From contig NZ_JAKRKC020000001.1 in NCBI RefSeq assembly GCF_022664455.2, positions 4,159,001 to 4,223,000 on the forward strand: DNA of 64,000 nucleotides, read 5' to 3'. Positions 1 to 10,000 of the stretch are shown here, in pieces. Position numbers and translations under genes: made by a program. Position 1 is the stretch's first letter. Each line of letters begins with the position of its first letter. The notes below the pieces were generated by a model. That model had not been told where the DNA came from and did not search any database. It was given only the letters and a program-made list of their open reading frames with translations. The DNA comes from Actinomadura luzonensis. GTDB lineage: Bacteria; Actinomycetota; Actinomycetes; Streptosporangiales; Streptosporangiaceae.

Positions 1-635
1 GCGGGGCGTCGGCGCGGCGATCGTCGCCGACGGGCGGGTGTACCGGGGGGCGCGGGGCGGCGCGGGCGAGTTCGGCCACCTGCCGGTGGACCCGGAGGCC
101 GCCGTGCGGGTGCGGGGCGCGGGGCTGCCTGGAGGCGCTGGTGGGGTCGGCGGGCCTGCTGCGCCCGGCCCGCGCCAGGTACGCCGGCGGCGGAGGCCCG
201 GGTGACGCCGCGACGCCGGCCGAGGCGGGCAGCGCCGCGACGCCGGCCGAGGCGGGCAGCGCCGCGACGGCGGCCGAGCTGGGCAGGGCCGCGGCGGCCG
301 GCGACGCCGTGGCGCGCGAGGTGTTCGCCGAGGCCGGGACGGTCCTGGGCCGGGCCACGGCGGGGCTGGTCAACGTGGTGGACCCCGAGGTCGTGGTGGT
401 GCTCGGCGAGGGCACGGCCGACTGGCCGCTGTGGCGCACCGGCTTCGAGCCGGCGCTGCGGGCGGCGCTCTACCCCGGCCGGCGGGACATCCCCGTCGAG
501 GTGGAGAGCTGGGACGACACGAGCTGGGCGCAGGGCGCGGCGGCGCTGGTGCTGGCCACCCCGTTCGACGCGGCCGGCGCGGCCGGGGAGCAGGGCCGCC
601 TGGTCCGCGCCCGCCTGATCGGAGCCGCCTCGTGA
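1..635 (+). pseudogene. ROK-family sugar kinase/regulator, 3' part, frameshifted
   Basis: The 5' end lies outside the window. From base 2 the second frame reads a ROK segment with GVGAAIV and [11 protein letters not shown]. The conserved zinc/ROK signature [10 protein letters not shown] follows in the third frame from about base 105. One extra base near 101-107 therefore breaks the frame, and the rest runs to a TGA at 633-635. ROK proteins are sugar kinases or sugar-responsive repressors; the position just before sugar ABC genes fits either role. Three copies of a 9-residue repeat (AATPAEAGS-like) sit just after the Cys motif and are not typical of the family. The stop overlaps the next start (GTGA). 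The break may be real or a sequencing error, since codon bias stays strong on both sides. Confidence 0.75.
207..287 (+). repeat. 3 x 27-bp in-frame tandem repeat inside ROK gene
   Basis: Two identical 27-base units (207-233 and 234-260) and a diverged third (261-287) encode an Ala/Glu/Pro-rich 9-residue repeat. The unit length is a multiple of three, so copy number can change without shifting frame. Confidence 0.85.
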
Positions 636-1609
636 AGCTGCACTTACCGCCGGCCGCCCGCCGCTCCCCCGCGAAGGACCAGGCCGGGAGCGGGGCGCGG
701 CAGGCCGTCCCCGAGGCCGGGCCCCGCCCGCCGCGCCGCGGGCGCTGGCGTCACGCCGCCACGGTCGCGGTGTTCCTGCTGCCTAGCCTGGTCCCGCTCA
801 CCCTCTACACGCTGATCCCGATGGTCGGCTCGTTCTGGACCAGCCTGCACGAGTGGGACCTCATCACCGACATGCGCTGGGTCGGCCTCGGCAACTACGC
901 CGACCTGCTCGGCGACGCCGACACCCGGGCCGCGTTCCTGCACACCCTGTACTTCATCGCCGGCTACCTGCCGCTGGTCTACCTCGGCGGCCTCGGCCTG
1001 GCGGTGCTGCTCGACCGGAGGATGCCGGCCCGCGCCCTGCTGCGCGGCGTCTACTTCCTGCCGGTGATCACGAGCTGGGTGGTGGTCGCGCTGATGTGGA
1101 AGTGGCTGCTGAACCCGGCCAGCGGCATCGTCAACTGGGCGCTCGGCCTGGTGGGCGTGCACGGGCCCGGCTGGTGGACCGACCCCGGCTGGGCGATGCC
1201 GTCGATCATCCTCGCCTCGGCGTGGAAGGACCTCGGCTTCGTGATGATCATCCTGCTGGCCGGGCTGCAGGCGATCCCCCGCGAGTACCAGGAGGCCGCC
1301 ATGGTGGACGGCGCGACCGCCTGGCGCAGGTTCCGGCACATCACGCTGCCCCTGCTGTCGCCCTCGACGTTCTTCGTGGTGGTGATCTCGCTGATCAACG
1401 GCTTCCAGGTGTTCGACCAGGTCAAGATCATGACGGGTGGCGGGCCGGGCGGCGCGACGCAGGTCGTGGTGTCGCAGATCTACGACCTCACCTTCCGCTA
1501 CGGCCGGGCGGGCGCGGCCTCGGCGCTGTCCTGGCTGCTGTTCGCGCTGGTGCTGCTGGTGACCGTCGTGCAGATCCGGGGCCAGAGGCGGTGGGTGACC
1601 TATGGGTAA
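632..1609 (+). CDS. Sugar ABC transporter permease (MalF/UgpA type)
   Basis: Inner-membrane permease of 325 residues for a binding-protein-dependent sugar importer. After a basic, proline-rich N-terminus the first membrane helix starts near residue 45 (VAVFLLPSLVPLTLYTLIP); about six helices are visible. The EAA loop that docks the ATPase lies near residues 217-240 (EYQEAAMVDGA). The GTG start at 632 overlaps the upstream TGA and begins where the family's N-terminus is expected. The 3' end overlaps the second permease by eight bases, so the two are translationally coupled. It should pair with the next permease and with the lipoprotein at 2421. No ATPase gene is nearby. Confidence 0.93.
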   Translation: MKLHLPPAARRSPAKDQAGSGARQAVPEAGPRPPRRGRWRHAATVAVFLLPSLVPLTLYTLIPMVGSFWTSLHEWDLITDMRWVGLGNYADLLGDADTRAAFLHTLYFIAGYLPLVYLGGLGLAVLLDRRMPARALLRGVYFLPVITSWVVVALMWKWLLNPASGIVNWALGLVGVHGPGWWTDPGWAMPSIILASAWKDLGFVMIILLAGLQAIPREYQEAAMVDGATAWRRFRHITLPLLSPSTFFVVVISLINGFQVFDQVKIMTGGGPGGATQVVVSQIYDLTFRYGRAGAASALSWLLFALVLLVTVVQIRGQRRWVTYG

Positions 1610-2408
1610 GGCGCTCCGCTACCTGCTGGTGGGCCTCGGCGCGCTGGCGATGTTGTTCCCGTTCGGCTGGGCGGTGATCACGTCGGTGACGCCGGGCGAC
1701 GCCGTGCTGGCCGTGCCGCCCGACTTCACGCCCGAGGGCGCGAGCCTGGACGCCTACGGCCGGCTGCTGGAGACGCTGCCGTTCTGGCGGATCGTGCTGA
1801 ACAGCGCCTGGGTCGGCGCCGCCTCGACCGCGCTGCAGCTGCTCACCAGCGCGATGGCGGCCTACGCCTTCGCGCGGCTGCCGTTCCCCGGCCGGGGCGC
1901 GCTGTTCGCGGTGTACCTCACGACGCTGATGATGCCGCTGCCGGTGCTGGTCGTGCCGCTGTTCCTGGAGATGCGCATGTTCGGCCTGGTCGACACGTAC
2001 TTCGCGCTGCTCGCGCCGACGATCGCCTCGGCGTTCGGGGTGTTCCTGCTGCGGCAGGCGGTCAACCAGGTGCCCCGGGAGTTCGACGAGGCGGCGGTGC
2101 TGGACGGCGCCGGGCACTTCCGCATCTTCCTGTTCGTGGTGCTGCCGCTGATCCGCCCGGCGCTCGCCACGTTCGCGATCTTCGGGTTCATGGCGAGCTG
2201 GAACAGCTACCTGTGGCCGCTGATCATCATCAAGTCGCCCGAGTTCATGACCCTGCCGCTGGGCCTGGCGACCCTGCACGGGCAGTTCACCACGCAGTGG
2301 GACGTGGTGATGGCGGGCTCGGTCGTCAGCGTCGTCCCGATCCTCGTCCTCTACGTCTTCGCGCAGAAGCACGTCATCGCCAGCGTCGCGCAGAGCGGGC
2401 TCAAGTAA
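1602..2408 (+). CDS. Sugar ABC transporter permease (MalG/UgpE type)
   Basis: Second inner-membrane permease, 268 residues, with six predicted helices and the EAA motif near residues 160-180 (EFDEAAVLDGAG). The ATG start lies inside the end of the first permease gene, the usual MalF-MalG arrangement. Only 12 bases separate it from the binding-protein gene. The two permeases should form a heterodimeric channel and use an ATPase encoded elsewhere, as is common for actinobacterial CUT1 systems that share MsiK (known for the group; inferred here). Confidence 0.93.
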   Translation: MGKALRYLLVGLGALAMLFPFGWAVITSVTPGDAVLAVPPDFTPEGASLDAYGRLLETLPFWRIVLNSAWVGAASTALQLLTSAMAAYAFARLPFPGRGALFAVYLTTLMMPLPVLVVPLFLEMRMFGLVDTYFALLAPTIASAFGVFLLRQAVNQVPREFDEAAVLDGAGHFRIFLFVVLPLIRPALATFAIFGFMASWNSYLWPLIIIKSPEFMTLPLGLATLHGQFTTQWDVVMAGSVVSVVPILVLYVFAQKHVIASVAQSGLK

Positions 2409-2420
2409 AGGAAACCCCCC

Positions 2421-3683
2421 ATGTCACGACACATCAAGATCGCGGCGGCCGTCGCCGCGGCCGCGCTGCTCGCCTCCGCCTGCTCGCAGGGCTCGGCCAC
2501 CCGGGGCACCACCGGCGAGGGCGGCAAGGTGACGCTGCGGTACTTCACCTTCTCGGCCGCGCCCGACCACCTCAAGGACCTCGACGCCATCGAGAAGGCC
2601 TTCGAGAAGGACAACCCGAACGTGGACGTGGTGGTCGAGACCGCCCCCTTCGAGCAGTACTTCACCAAGCTGCAGACCAGCATCGCCGGCGGCACCGCGC
2701 CCGACACCTTCGAGCTGAACTACGAGAACTTCGTCACCTACGCCGGCGCCGGCTCGCTGCTCGACCTCGGGACGGTGGCGGGCGACGGCGGCACCTCGGT
2801 CTACGCCCCCGCCTCGCTCGACGCCTTCAAGCACGACGGCAGGCAGTACGCGCTGCCCGCCTCGTTCTCCACGGTCGTGCTCTTCTACAACAAGGACCTG
2901 TTCGACAAGGCGGGCGTGGCCCCGCCCACCGCCTCCTGGACGTGGGCCGACGAGCAGGCCGCCGCCGAGAAGCTGACCGACCGCAAGAAGGGCGTCTTCG
3001 GCGACTTCCAGCCGGTGCAGTTCTTCGAGTTCTACAAGACGCTCAAGCAGGCGGGCGGCACGTTCCTGGCCGCCGACGGCAGGAGGACCGCCTTCGACAG
3101 CCCGCAGGGCGTCAAGGCCGCGACCTGGCTGGTGTCGAAGGTCGGCAGGACCATGCCGACCGAGGCCGAGATCGGCGGCACCGCCGACTACGACACGAAC
3201 CTGTTCAAGTCCGGCAAGCTCGCGATGTGGCACAACGGCATCTGGCAGTTCGCGGGGCTGAAGGACGTGCCGTTCCAGTGGGACGTCGTCGTCGAGCCGG
3301 GTGACACGGCCAAGGCCAGCGCCGTCTTCCACAACGCGGTGGCCGCCTCCGCGACCACCAAGCACGCCAAGGAGGCCTACGCCTGGGCCCGCTACCTGTC
3401 GTCCTCGGACGTCGCGGCGACCACCCGCATCCGCTCGTCGTGGGAGCTGCCCCCCGTCTCCGACCAGCAGGTGCTGGCCGGCTACCTCAAGGACCCGAAG
3501 CCCGCCAACCGGCAGGCGGTCTTCGACTCGCTCAAGTCCATCGCGCTGCCGCCGGTGATCAAGCGGCAGCAGGAGATGCAGGACGCGGTGACCAAGCAGC
3601 TCAGCGAGGCCGCGTCCGGGCGCAAGTCCGTGGCGGAGGCGCTGAAGGCCGCCGCCGCCGAGGTCGACGCGCTGCTCGGCTGA
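2421..3683 (+). CDS. Extracellular sugar-binding lipoprotein (SBP family 1)
   Basis: A 420-residue substrate-binding protein. It has a lysine-containing signal peptide and a lipobox LLASAC with Cys21 as the predicted lipid anchor, so it sits outside the membrane. The mature part has SBP_bac_1 features: a first lobe with the LRYFTFSAAPDHLKDL region, the hinge-region ALPASFSTVVLFYNKDLFDKAG, and aromatic residues typical of sugar clefts (WTWADE, MWHNGIWQF). An AAAGGAAA ribosome-binding site precedes the ATG. Its ligand is probably an alpha-gluco-oligosaccharide, judged from the five downstream hydrolase/transferase genes rather than from the protein itself. Confidence 0.92.
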   Translation: MSRHIKIAAAVAAAALLASACSQGSATRGTTGEGGKVTLRYFTFSAAPDHLKDLDAIEKAFEKDNPNVDVVVETAPFEQYFTKLQTSIAGGTAPDTFELNYENFVTYAGAGSLLDLGTVAGDGGTSVYAPASLDAFKHDGRQYALPASFSTVVLFYNKDLFDKAGVAPPTASWTWADEQAAAEKLTDRKKGVFGDFQPVQFFEFYKTLKQAGGTFLAADGRRTAFDSPQGVKAATWLVSKVGRTMPTEAEIGGTADYDTNLFKSGKLAMWHNGIWQFAGLKDVPFQWDVVVEPGDTAKASAVFHNAVAASATTKHAKEAYAWARYLSSSDVAATTRIRSSWELPPVSDQQVLAGYLKDPKPANRQAVFDSLKSIALPPVIKRQQEMQDAVTKQLSEAASGRKSVAEALKAAAAEVDALLG

Positions 3684-3718
3684 GCCGTCCCCGTACCTAC
3701 GCAGTTCAGGAGAGATCG

Positions 3719-4804
3719 TTGTCCCTCGTCGCGCACAGCCTCGACGTGATCAGGAGCCTCCAGGCGCCGTCGGGCGCCTACCCGGCCTCGCCCACCTTCT
3801 CGGCCTACCGCGGCTACTCGTGGCTGCGCGACGGCGCGTTCATCGCCGAGGGCGTGAGCCGGCACGGCGACACGGCCGGCGCGGACGCCTTCCACGCCTG
3901 GTGCGCGCGGGTGGTCGGGGACCGCGCGGGCCAGGTGGACGGGCTGGTGGCGCGTGCGGCGCGCGGCGAGGAGGTGCCGGTGGCCGAGATGTTGCCGACC
4001 CGGTTCACGCTGGACGGCGTGGCCGGCGCCGACCCCTGGTGGGACTTCCAGCTCGACGGGTACGGCACGTGGCTGTGGGCGCTGCGGGAGCACGCCGCCC
4101 GGCACGGCGGGGCGCCGGCGGGCGTCGAGAAGGGCGTGCGGGCGGCGGCCCGCTACCTGGCCGCGTTCTGGCACCTGCCCTGCTACGACTGGTGGGAGGA
4201 GCACGTCGAGCACCGGCACGTGGCGACGCTCGGCGCGGTGCACGCGGGGCTGCGGGCCGCGGTCGCGCTCGGCGTGCTGACGGCGACCGAGGAGGCCGCG
4301 GCGGAGCGGGCGGTGGCGGGCATCGCCGCGCTGGTGGCCGCCGAGGGCGTCGCGCCGGCCGGGCACCTGCGCAAGTGGCTCGGCGGCGACGCGGTGGACG
4401 CGAGCCTGCTGGCCTGCGTGGAGCCGTTCGGGCTGTACCCGGCCGGGCATCCGGTCGGGCGGGCGACGGTGGCCGAGGTGGAGCGGCGGCTCGCCCGGGA
4501 CGGCGGCGTGTACCGCTACCTCGCCGACACCTTCTACGGCGGCGGCCGGTGGCCGCTGCTGTCGGGCTTCCTCGGCTGGAACCACGCCAGGGCCGGGCGG
4601 CGGGCCGAGGCGGAGCGGTACCTGGCCTGGATCGCGGCCCAGGCCACCCCGGAGGGGGACCTGCCCGAGCAGGTGGGCGGGCCGCTGCTGGCGCCGGAGC
4701 GGCGGCAGGAGTGGCTGGAGCGGTGGGGGCCGGTGGCGACGCCGCTGCTGTGGTCGCACGGCATGTACCTGATCCTCGCGGGCGAGCTGGGGGTGGCGGC
4801 GTGA
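3719..4804 (+). CDS. GH15-like glucoamylase-family enzyme
   Basis: Predicted cytoplasmic (alpha/alpha)6-barrel enzyme of 361 residues, without a signal peptide. The early motif GYSWLRDGAFIAEG is characteristic of GH15-like proteins. CYDWWEEHVEHRH near residues 155-165 holds the likely catalytic acid Glu. GDLPEQ near 314-318 matches the catalytic base region of the family. Start chosen is TTG at 3719, with AGGAGA seven bases before it; reading further upstream would overlap the binding-protein gene. GH15 enzymes release glucose from alpha-linked oligosaccharides; a linkage other than alpha-1,4 is plausible beside GH31 enzymes. Its stop overlaps the next GTG, giving translational coupling. Confidence 0.85.
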   Translation: MSLVAHSLDVIRSLQAPSGAYPASPTFSAYRGYSWLRDGAFIAEGVSRHGDTAGADAFHAWCARVVGDRAGQVDGLVARAARGEEVPVAEMLPTRFTLDGVAGADPWWDFQLDGYGTWLWALREHAARHGGAPAGVEKGVRAAARYLAAFWHLPCYDWWEEHVEHRHVATLGAVHAGLRAAVALGVLTATEEAAAERAVAGIAALVAAEGVAPAGHLRKWLGGDAVDASLLACVEPFGLYPAGHPVGRATVAEVERRLARDGGVYRYLADTFYGGGRWPLLSGFLGWNHARAGRRAEAERYLAWIAAQATPEGDLPEQVGGPLLAPERRQEWLERWGPVATPLLWSHGMYLILAGELGVAA

Positions 4805-7050
4805 TCCGGCACCGGCCGTACGGATCGGGGCACCCGTACGCGGACAGCGAGGACCAGCGCGTCCCGGCCCGGCCGCTGGACGGCGAGAGCGCGGAGCTGC
4901 GGGTGCGGGCCGCCGCTTCGGTCACCGCCGTGGTGTGCGAATGGGCCGTGGACGGCTCCACTCCCGTGGAGCTGCCCTTGACCAGGGGGTACGCCCCGAC
5001 CGGCGCGGGCACGGCCGGGACGGCGGGGGCAGGCGGGGCGGTGGACGGCGGGCATCTGGCGGCCGCGCAGGCGCGGGCCGCCCGGGCGGTCGCGGGCACG
5101 TGGACCGTGCGCACGCCCGCCCTGCGTGCCGGCCACCGTTACGCCTACCGCTTCCGCGCCGCCACGGCGACGGGGGCGACCCGCTCGACCAGGTGGTTCG
5201 AGGTCACGGCCGCCACCTGGTCGGACGCGGGCGGCAAGCTGGAGGTCACCGGCGCGGACCGGATCGTCCCGGGCAGCGTGCGGTGGCTGGCCGACGGCGA
5301 CGGCCCGCTGCGGGCCCGCTTCGAGCTGGCGCTCGCGCCGGACGAGCACGTCGTCGGGTTCGGCGAGCGGTTCGACGCGGTGGACCAGCGGGGGCGGGCC
5401 CTCGACGCGGTGGTCTTCGAGCAGTACAAGGCGCAGGGCCGGCACGGCCGCACGTACCTGCCGATGCCGTACGCGCTGGTCACGGGCGGCCCGGCGAGCT
5501 GGGGCTGGCACCTGCGGACCTCGCGCCGCACCTGGTACGACGTCGGCGCGGCCCGCCCCGGCCGGATCGCCGTCGAGGCCGAGGTGGGCCGGGACGGCGT
5601 GCTGGAGGTGCGTTTCCTCGGCGGCCCCCGCCCCGCCGACGTGCTGCGCGCCTTCCTCGACGACACCGGCCGCCCGGCCGAGCTGCCGCCGTGGGTGTTC
5701 CGGCTGTGGGCCAGCGGCAACGAGTGGAACACCCAGGAGCGCGTCCTGGCCGAGCTGGACCGGCACCGCGAGCACGACGTCCCGGTCGGCGTGCTGGTCA
5801 TCGAGGCGTGGAGCGACGAGAGCACGTTCACGGCGTTCCGCGGCGCCCGGTACGAGCCGTCGGAGGAGCCGCACCGGCTGGCCGACTACACCTTCCCCGC
5901 CGACGGCCCGTGGCCGGACCCGAAGGGCCTGGTGGACGAGCTGCACCGCAGGGACGTCAAGGTGCTGCTGTGGCAGATCCCGCTGCAGAAGACCCGCCCC
6001 CACCCCCGCCACCAGGCCGCCGTGGACGCCCGGCAGCTCGTCGAGCGCGGCTACGGCGTGCGCGAGGCGGACGGCCGGCCGTACCGCAACCGGGGCTGGT
6101 GGTTCCCGCTGGCGCTCATGCCCGACCTGTCCAGCCAGGAGGTGCGCGACTGGTGGACGGCCAAGCGCCGCTACCTGGTGGAGGAGGTCGGGATCGACGG
6201 GTTCAAGACCGACGGCGGCGAGCACGCCTGGGGCCACGACCTGCGCTACGCCGACGGCCGCGACGGCTCGGCGGGCAACGCGCTGTTCCCGGTGCACTAC
6301 GCCCGCGCCTTCGGCGACCTGCTGCGCGCCTGCGGCAAGGCGCCGGTGACGTTCAGCCGGGCCGGGTTCGCCGGCTCGCAGCCGCACGGCGCGTTCTGGG
6401 CCGGGGACGAGGACTCCACCTGGGCGGCGTTCCGCGCCTCGATCAGGGCGGGGATCACCGCCTCCGCGTGCGGGATCGTCTACTGGGGCTGGGACCTGGC
6501 CGGCTTCTCCGGGCCGGTGCCGGACGCCGAGCTCTATCTGCGGGCGGCGGGCGCGGCCACGTTCATGCCGATCATGCAGTACCACTCGGAGTTCAACCAC
6601 CACCGCACGCCCGTCAGGGACCGCACGCCGTGGAACGTCGCCGCGCAGACCGGCGACGAGCGGGTCGTCCCGGTGTTCGGGCGGCTGGCCCGGCTGCGGG
6701 AGCGGCTGGTGCCGTACCTGGCCGGGCAGGCGCGGGCCGCCGTCGCGGGCGGCGCGCCGCTGATGCGCGGCCTGTTCTTCGACCATCCGGACGACCCGGC
6801 GATCTGGCGGCACCCGCTGCAGTTCAAGCTGGGCGACGCGCTGCTGGTGGTGCCCGTCACCGAGCCCGGCGTGCCGGAGGTGCCCGCCTACCTGCCCGAA
6901 GGCGCCTGGGTGGACGTCTGGACCGGCCGCGGCCTGACCGGCGGCCGGACGGTGACGCTGCCCGCGCCCCTGGACCGCCCGCCCGTGCTGTGCGCGGCGG
7001 AGCACTGGTCCCGTCTCGCCCCCGTCTTCTCCGAAGGAGCGCCACCATGA
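4801..7050 (+). CDS. GH31 alpha-glucosidase/xylosidase-type enzyme, cytoplasmic
   Basis: A 749-residue glycoside hydrolase family 31 enzyme without a signal peptide. The N-terminal beta-sandwich carries VVGFGERFDAVDQRG, then the (beta/alpha)8 barrel. The nucleophile is Asp471 in GFKTDGGE and the acid/base is Asp536 in WAGDEDSTW, both in expected contexts. The GTG start overlaps the previous TGA. The KTDGGE form resembles alpha-xylosidase and isomaltosyl/glucosyl-transferase branches rather than classical maltase-type members. The likely job is cutting imported oligosaccharides from the non-reducing end, working with the GH15-like enzyme. Hydrolase versus transferase cannot be told from sequence alone. 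Confidence 0.9.
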   Translation: MIRHRPYGSGHPYADSEDQRVPARPLDGESAELRVRAAASVTAVVCEWAVDGSTPVELPLTRGYAPTGAGTAGTAGAGGAVDGGHLAAAQARAARAVAGTWTVRTPALRAGHRYAYRFRAATATGATRSTRWFEVTAATWSDAGGKLEVTGADRIVPGSVRWLADGDGPLRARFELALAPDEHVVGFGERFDAVDQRGRALDAVVFEQYKAQGRHGRTYLPMPYALVTGGPASWGWHLRTSRRTWYDVGAARPGRIAVEAEVGRDGVLEVRFLGGPRPADVLRAFLDDTGRPAELPPWVFRLWASGNEWNTQERVLAELDRHREHDVPVGVLVIEAWSDESTFTAFRGARYEPSEEPHRLADYTFPADGPWPDPKGLVDELHRRDVKVLLWQIPLQKTRPHPRHQAAVDARQLVERGYGVREADGRPYRNRGWWFPLALMPDLSSQEVRDWWTAKRRYLVEEVGIDGFKTDGGEHAWGHDLRYADGRDGSAGNALFPVHYARAFGDLLRACGKAPVTFSRAGFAGSQPHGAFWAGDEDSTWAAFRASIRAGITASACGIVYWGWDLAGFSGPVPDAELYLRAAGAATFMPIMQYHSEFNHHRTPVRDRTPWNVAAQTGDERVVPVFGRLARLRERLVPYLAGQARAAVAGGAPLMRGLFFDHPDDPAIWRHPLQFKLGDALLVVPVTEPGVPEVPAYLPEGAWVDVWTGRGLTGGRTVTLPAPLDRPPVLCAAEHWSRLAPVFSEGAPP

Positions 7051-10000
7051 GCCGGTCACGCTCGGCCGACGCCGTCTCCGCGTCCTCGCTGCCCGCCGAC
7101 CTCGCCGACGCGCTGGACGGCGTGTACCACAACCCGACCGGCGTCGACGACCTCTACTCCACCGAGCCGACCGAGCGGTCGCCGCGCGACCCGATGGCCG
7201 GCGACGTGGTGCGGATCGACGCCACGACGTGGCCGGTCCGGCCCGGCCAGCGCGTGTGGGTGGCGTGGGCGCGGAACGGCGAGGAGCAGCCCCCGGCCGG
7301 GGCGGCCTGGGACCACAACAGCGGCGGCAACAGCTACTGGCGGGCCGAGCTCGGCCCGTTCGCCCGCGGCGACCGCGTCTCCTACACGGTGGAGGCCGAG
7401 CTGAACGGCGGCGGGCGGCGGAGCTCCGGCCCGTTCGCGTTCACCGTGACCTCGTGGAGCACCGCGACGGACGTGACCGGGTTCGCCGACAACGGCACGT
7501 CGGTGGACGTCACGACCGGCGACAGCGCGGGCGGCTCGTTCACGCCGCGGATCCGCTTCGCCTTCCCCGCGCCGGGCCGTCTCACCACGCAGATCTCGCC
7601 GAGCGGGGCGGGCCTGACCGTGTCGGGGCTGCCCGGCTACAAGGTGGCGGAGTCGCCGGCCGCGCTGACGATCTCCACCGGCTCGCTGGTGCTGGAGATC
7701 CAGAAGTCGCCGTACCGGCTGTCGCTCTACCGGGGCGACGGCACGACGCTCGTCACCCGCCACTACGACCCGGCCGGGTTCCGCAACGTCGGCTGGGCGA
7801 GCGACGGCGCCACCACGGTCACCCGGATCGAGGACCACTTCCTGTCGCCGCCCGGCGAGCGCTTCGAGGGCTTCGGCGAGCGCTACGACCGTCTCGACCA
7901 GCGCGGCACCGACGTGCACACCTACGTCTACAACCAGTACCGCGACCAGGGCGCGACCCGCCGCACCTACCTGAGCGTGCCGTTCTTCCTGAACTCGGCC
8001 GGGTACGGCGTGCACGTCGAGGGCACCCGCTACACGGTCTTCAACCTGAACACGCACCTGCCCGACCTGGCCGGCTTCACCGCCGACACCGGCGGCGCGC
8101 GGGACTCCACGCTCGTCTACCACGTCTTCACCGGCACCCCGGCCGAGATCCTGGACGGCTTCACCGAGCTGACCGGCCGGCCGCAGCCGCCGCCGCGCTG
8201 GGCGTTCGGGCCGTGGATGTCGGCCAACGAGTGGAACACGCAGGCCGAGGTGGCCCGCGAGCTGGCCAACGTCGAGGCGTACCGGATCCCGCACACCGCG
8301 ATGGTGCTGGAGCAGTGGAGCGACGAGGCCACGTTCTACCTGTGGCACGGGGCCGCGTACGAGCCGGGGCCCGGCGGCGGGAAACCGGCGTACGCGGACC
8401 TGACGTTCCCGCCGGGCGCCGCGTGGCAGGACCCGAAGGCGATGGTGGCCGACGCCCACGCGCGGGGCGTCCGGGTGGTGCTGTGGCAGATCCCGGTGTT
8501 CAAGGAGCACTTCGCCGACAATCCGGCGGCCGCGCCGCAGCAGCACCTCAACGACAAGGCGTACGCGCTGGCGCAGGGGTACGTCGTGCGCGACGCCGCC
8601 GGCGGCCCGTACCGGATCCCGTCCGGCCAGTGGTTCGGCGACAGCATGGTGCCGGACTTCACCAGCCCGGCGGCGACCGCGTGGTGGATGAGCAAGCGCG
8701 ACTACCTGATGGACGAGATCGGGATCGACGGGTTCAAGACCGACGGCAGCGAGGCCGTCTTCGGCCGGGGCGTGCGCTTCGCCGACGGCCGCCGGGGCGA
8801 CGAGATGCACAACGCCTACCCCAACAGCTACACCGGCGCCTACGACGCCTACGTCAAGGACCGGCGGCCGGACGGCGCGATCTTCAGCCGGGCGGGCACG
8901 ACGGGCGCGCAGACCAGGTCGATCTTCTGGGCGGGCGACCAGAACTCCAGCTTCGCCGCCTTCCGCGAGGCGGTCCGGGCGCAGCTCAGCGCCGGGCAGT
9001 CGGGCGTGCCGTTCACGGCGTGGGACCTGGCGGGCTTCACCGGCTCCTTCCCGGGCGCGGAGCTGTACCTGCGGGCGGCGGCGCAGGCCACGTTCTCGCC
9101 GATCATGCAGTACCACTCGGAGAAGTCCGGCCCGGCGGTGTCCGAGGCCCGCACGCCGTGGAACGTGCAGGCGCGCACCGGTGACACGCGCGTGGTGCCG
9201 GTCTTCCGCGCCTTCGCCAACGTGCGGATGAACCTGATCCCGTACCTGTGCGCCGAGGCGGCGGCGAGCGCCGCGACGGGCGCGCCGATGATGCGGGCCA
9301 TGAGCTTCGCCTTCCCCGGCGACGCCGAGGCGGCGGCGCTGGACCAGCAGTACCTGTTCGGCTCGCAGCTCCTGGTGGCGCCGGTGACCACGGAGGGCGC
9401 GACGACCAGGGACGTCCGCCTGCCCGCCGGCGAGTGGACGGACCTGTGGAACGGCGGCCGCTTCACCGGCCCCGGCGTCAAGACCTACGGCGCGGGCCTG
9501 GAGACGATCCCGGTCTACGCCCGGCCGGGCGCGATCGTCCCGCTCGACCTGGGCGCCGGCTACCGGCTCGGCGGCGAGATCGGCAACGACGTGGACGCCT
9601 ACGAGAACCTGACCTTCCGCGTCTACCCGGCGGGCGCCTCCTCCTACGCCTGCCTGGAGGGCACCGTCAGCGCGGCCGCGGACTGGGCCGCGCACACGGT
9701 GACCGTCACCGTGCCGCCGCTGACCGTCACGGCCACGCTGCAGGTGCACAGCACCCGGCCGGCGTCGGTGCCGGGCGTCAGCCCGCGGGCGAGCCTGGCG
9801 GAGCTGGCGGCCGCGCCCGAGGGCTGGTGGTGGGAGCCGGCGGGGCAGCTCACGCACGTCAAGCTGGCGAGCGCCGGCGCCGCCCGCACCGTCACGCTGA
9901 CCGGCGTGGACAAGGCGGCCTACGAGGCCGAGTTCGCCGACGGCACCGGCACCTCGGTCGGCGCCGACCATCCCGGGCACACCGGCACCGGGTTCGCCGA

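Noticed and set aside
4534-7059. Long minus-strand open frame opposite the GH31 gene (and similar ones elsewhere, e.g. 7056-10271, 10232-13135)
   Set aside because: Arg/Gly/His-rich products without domains; they mirror the high third-position GC of the real + strand genes.
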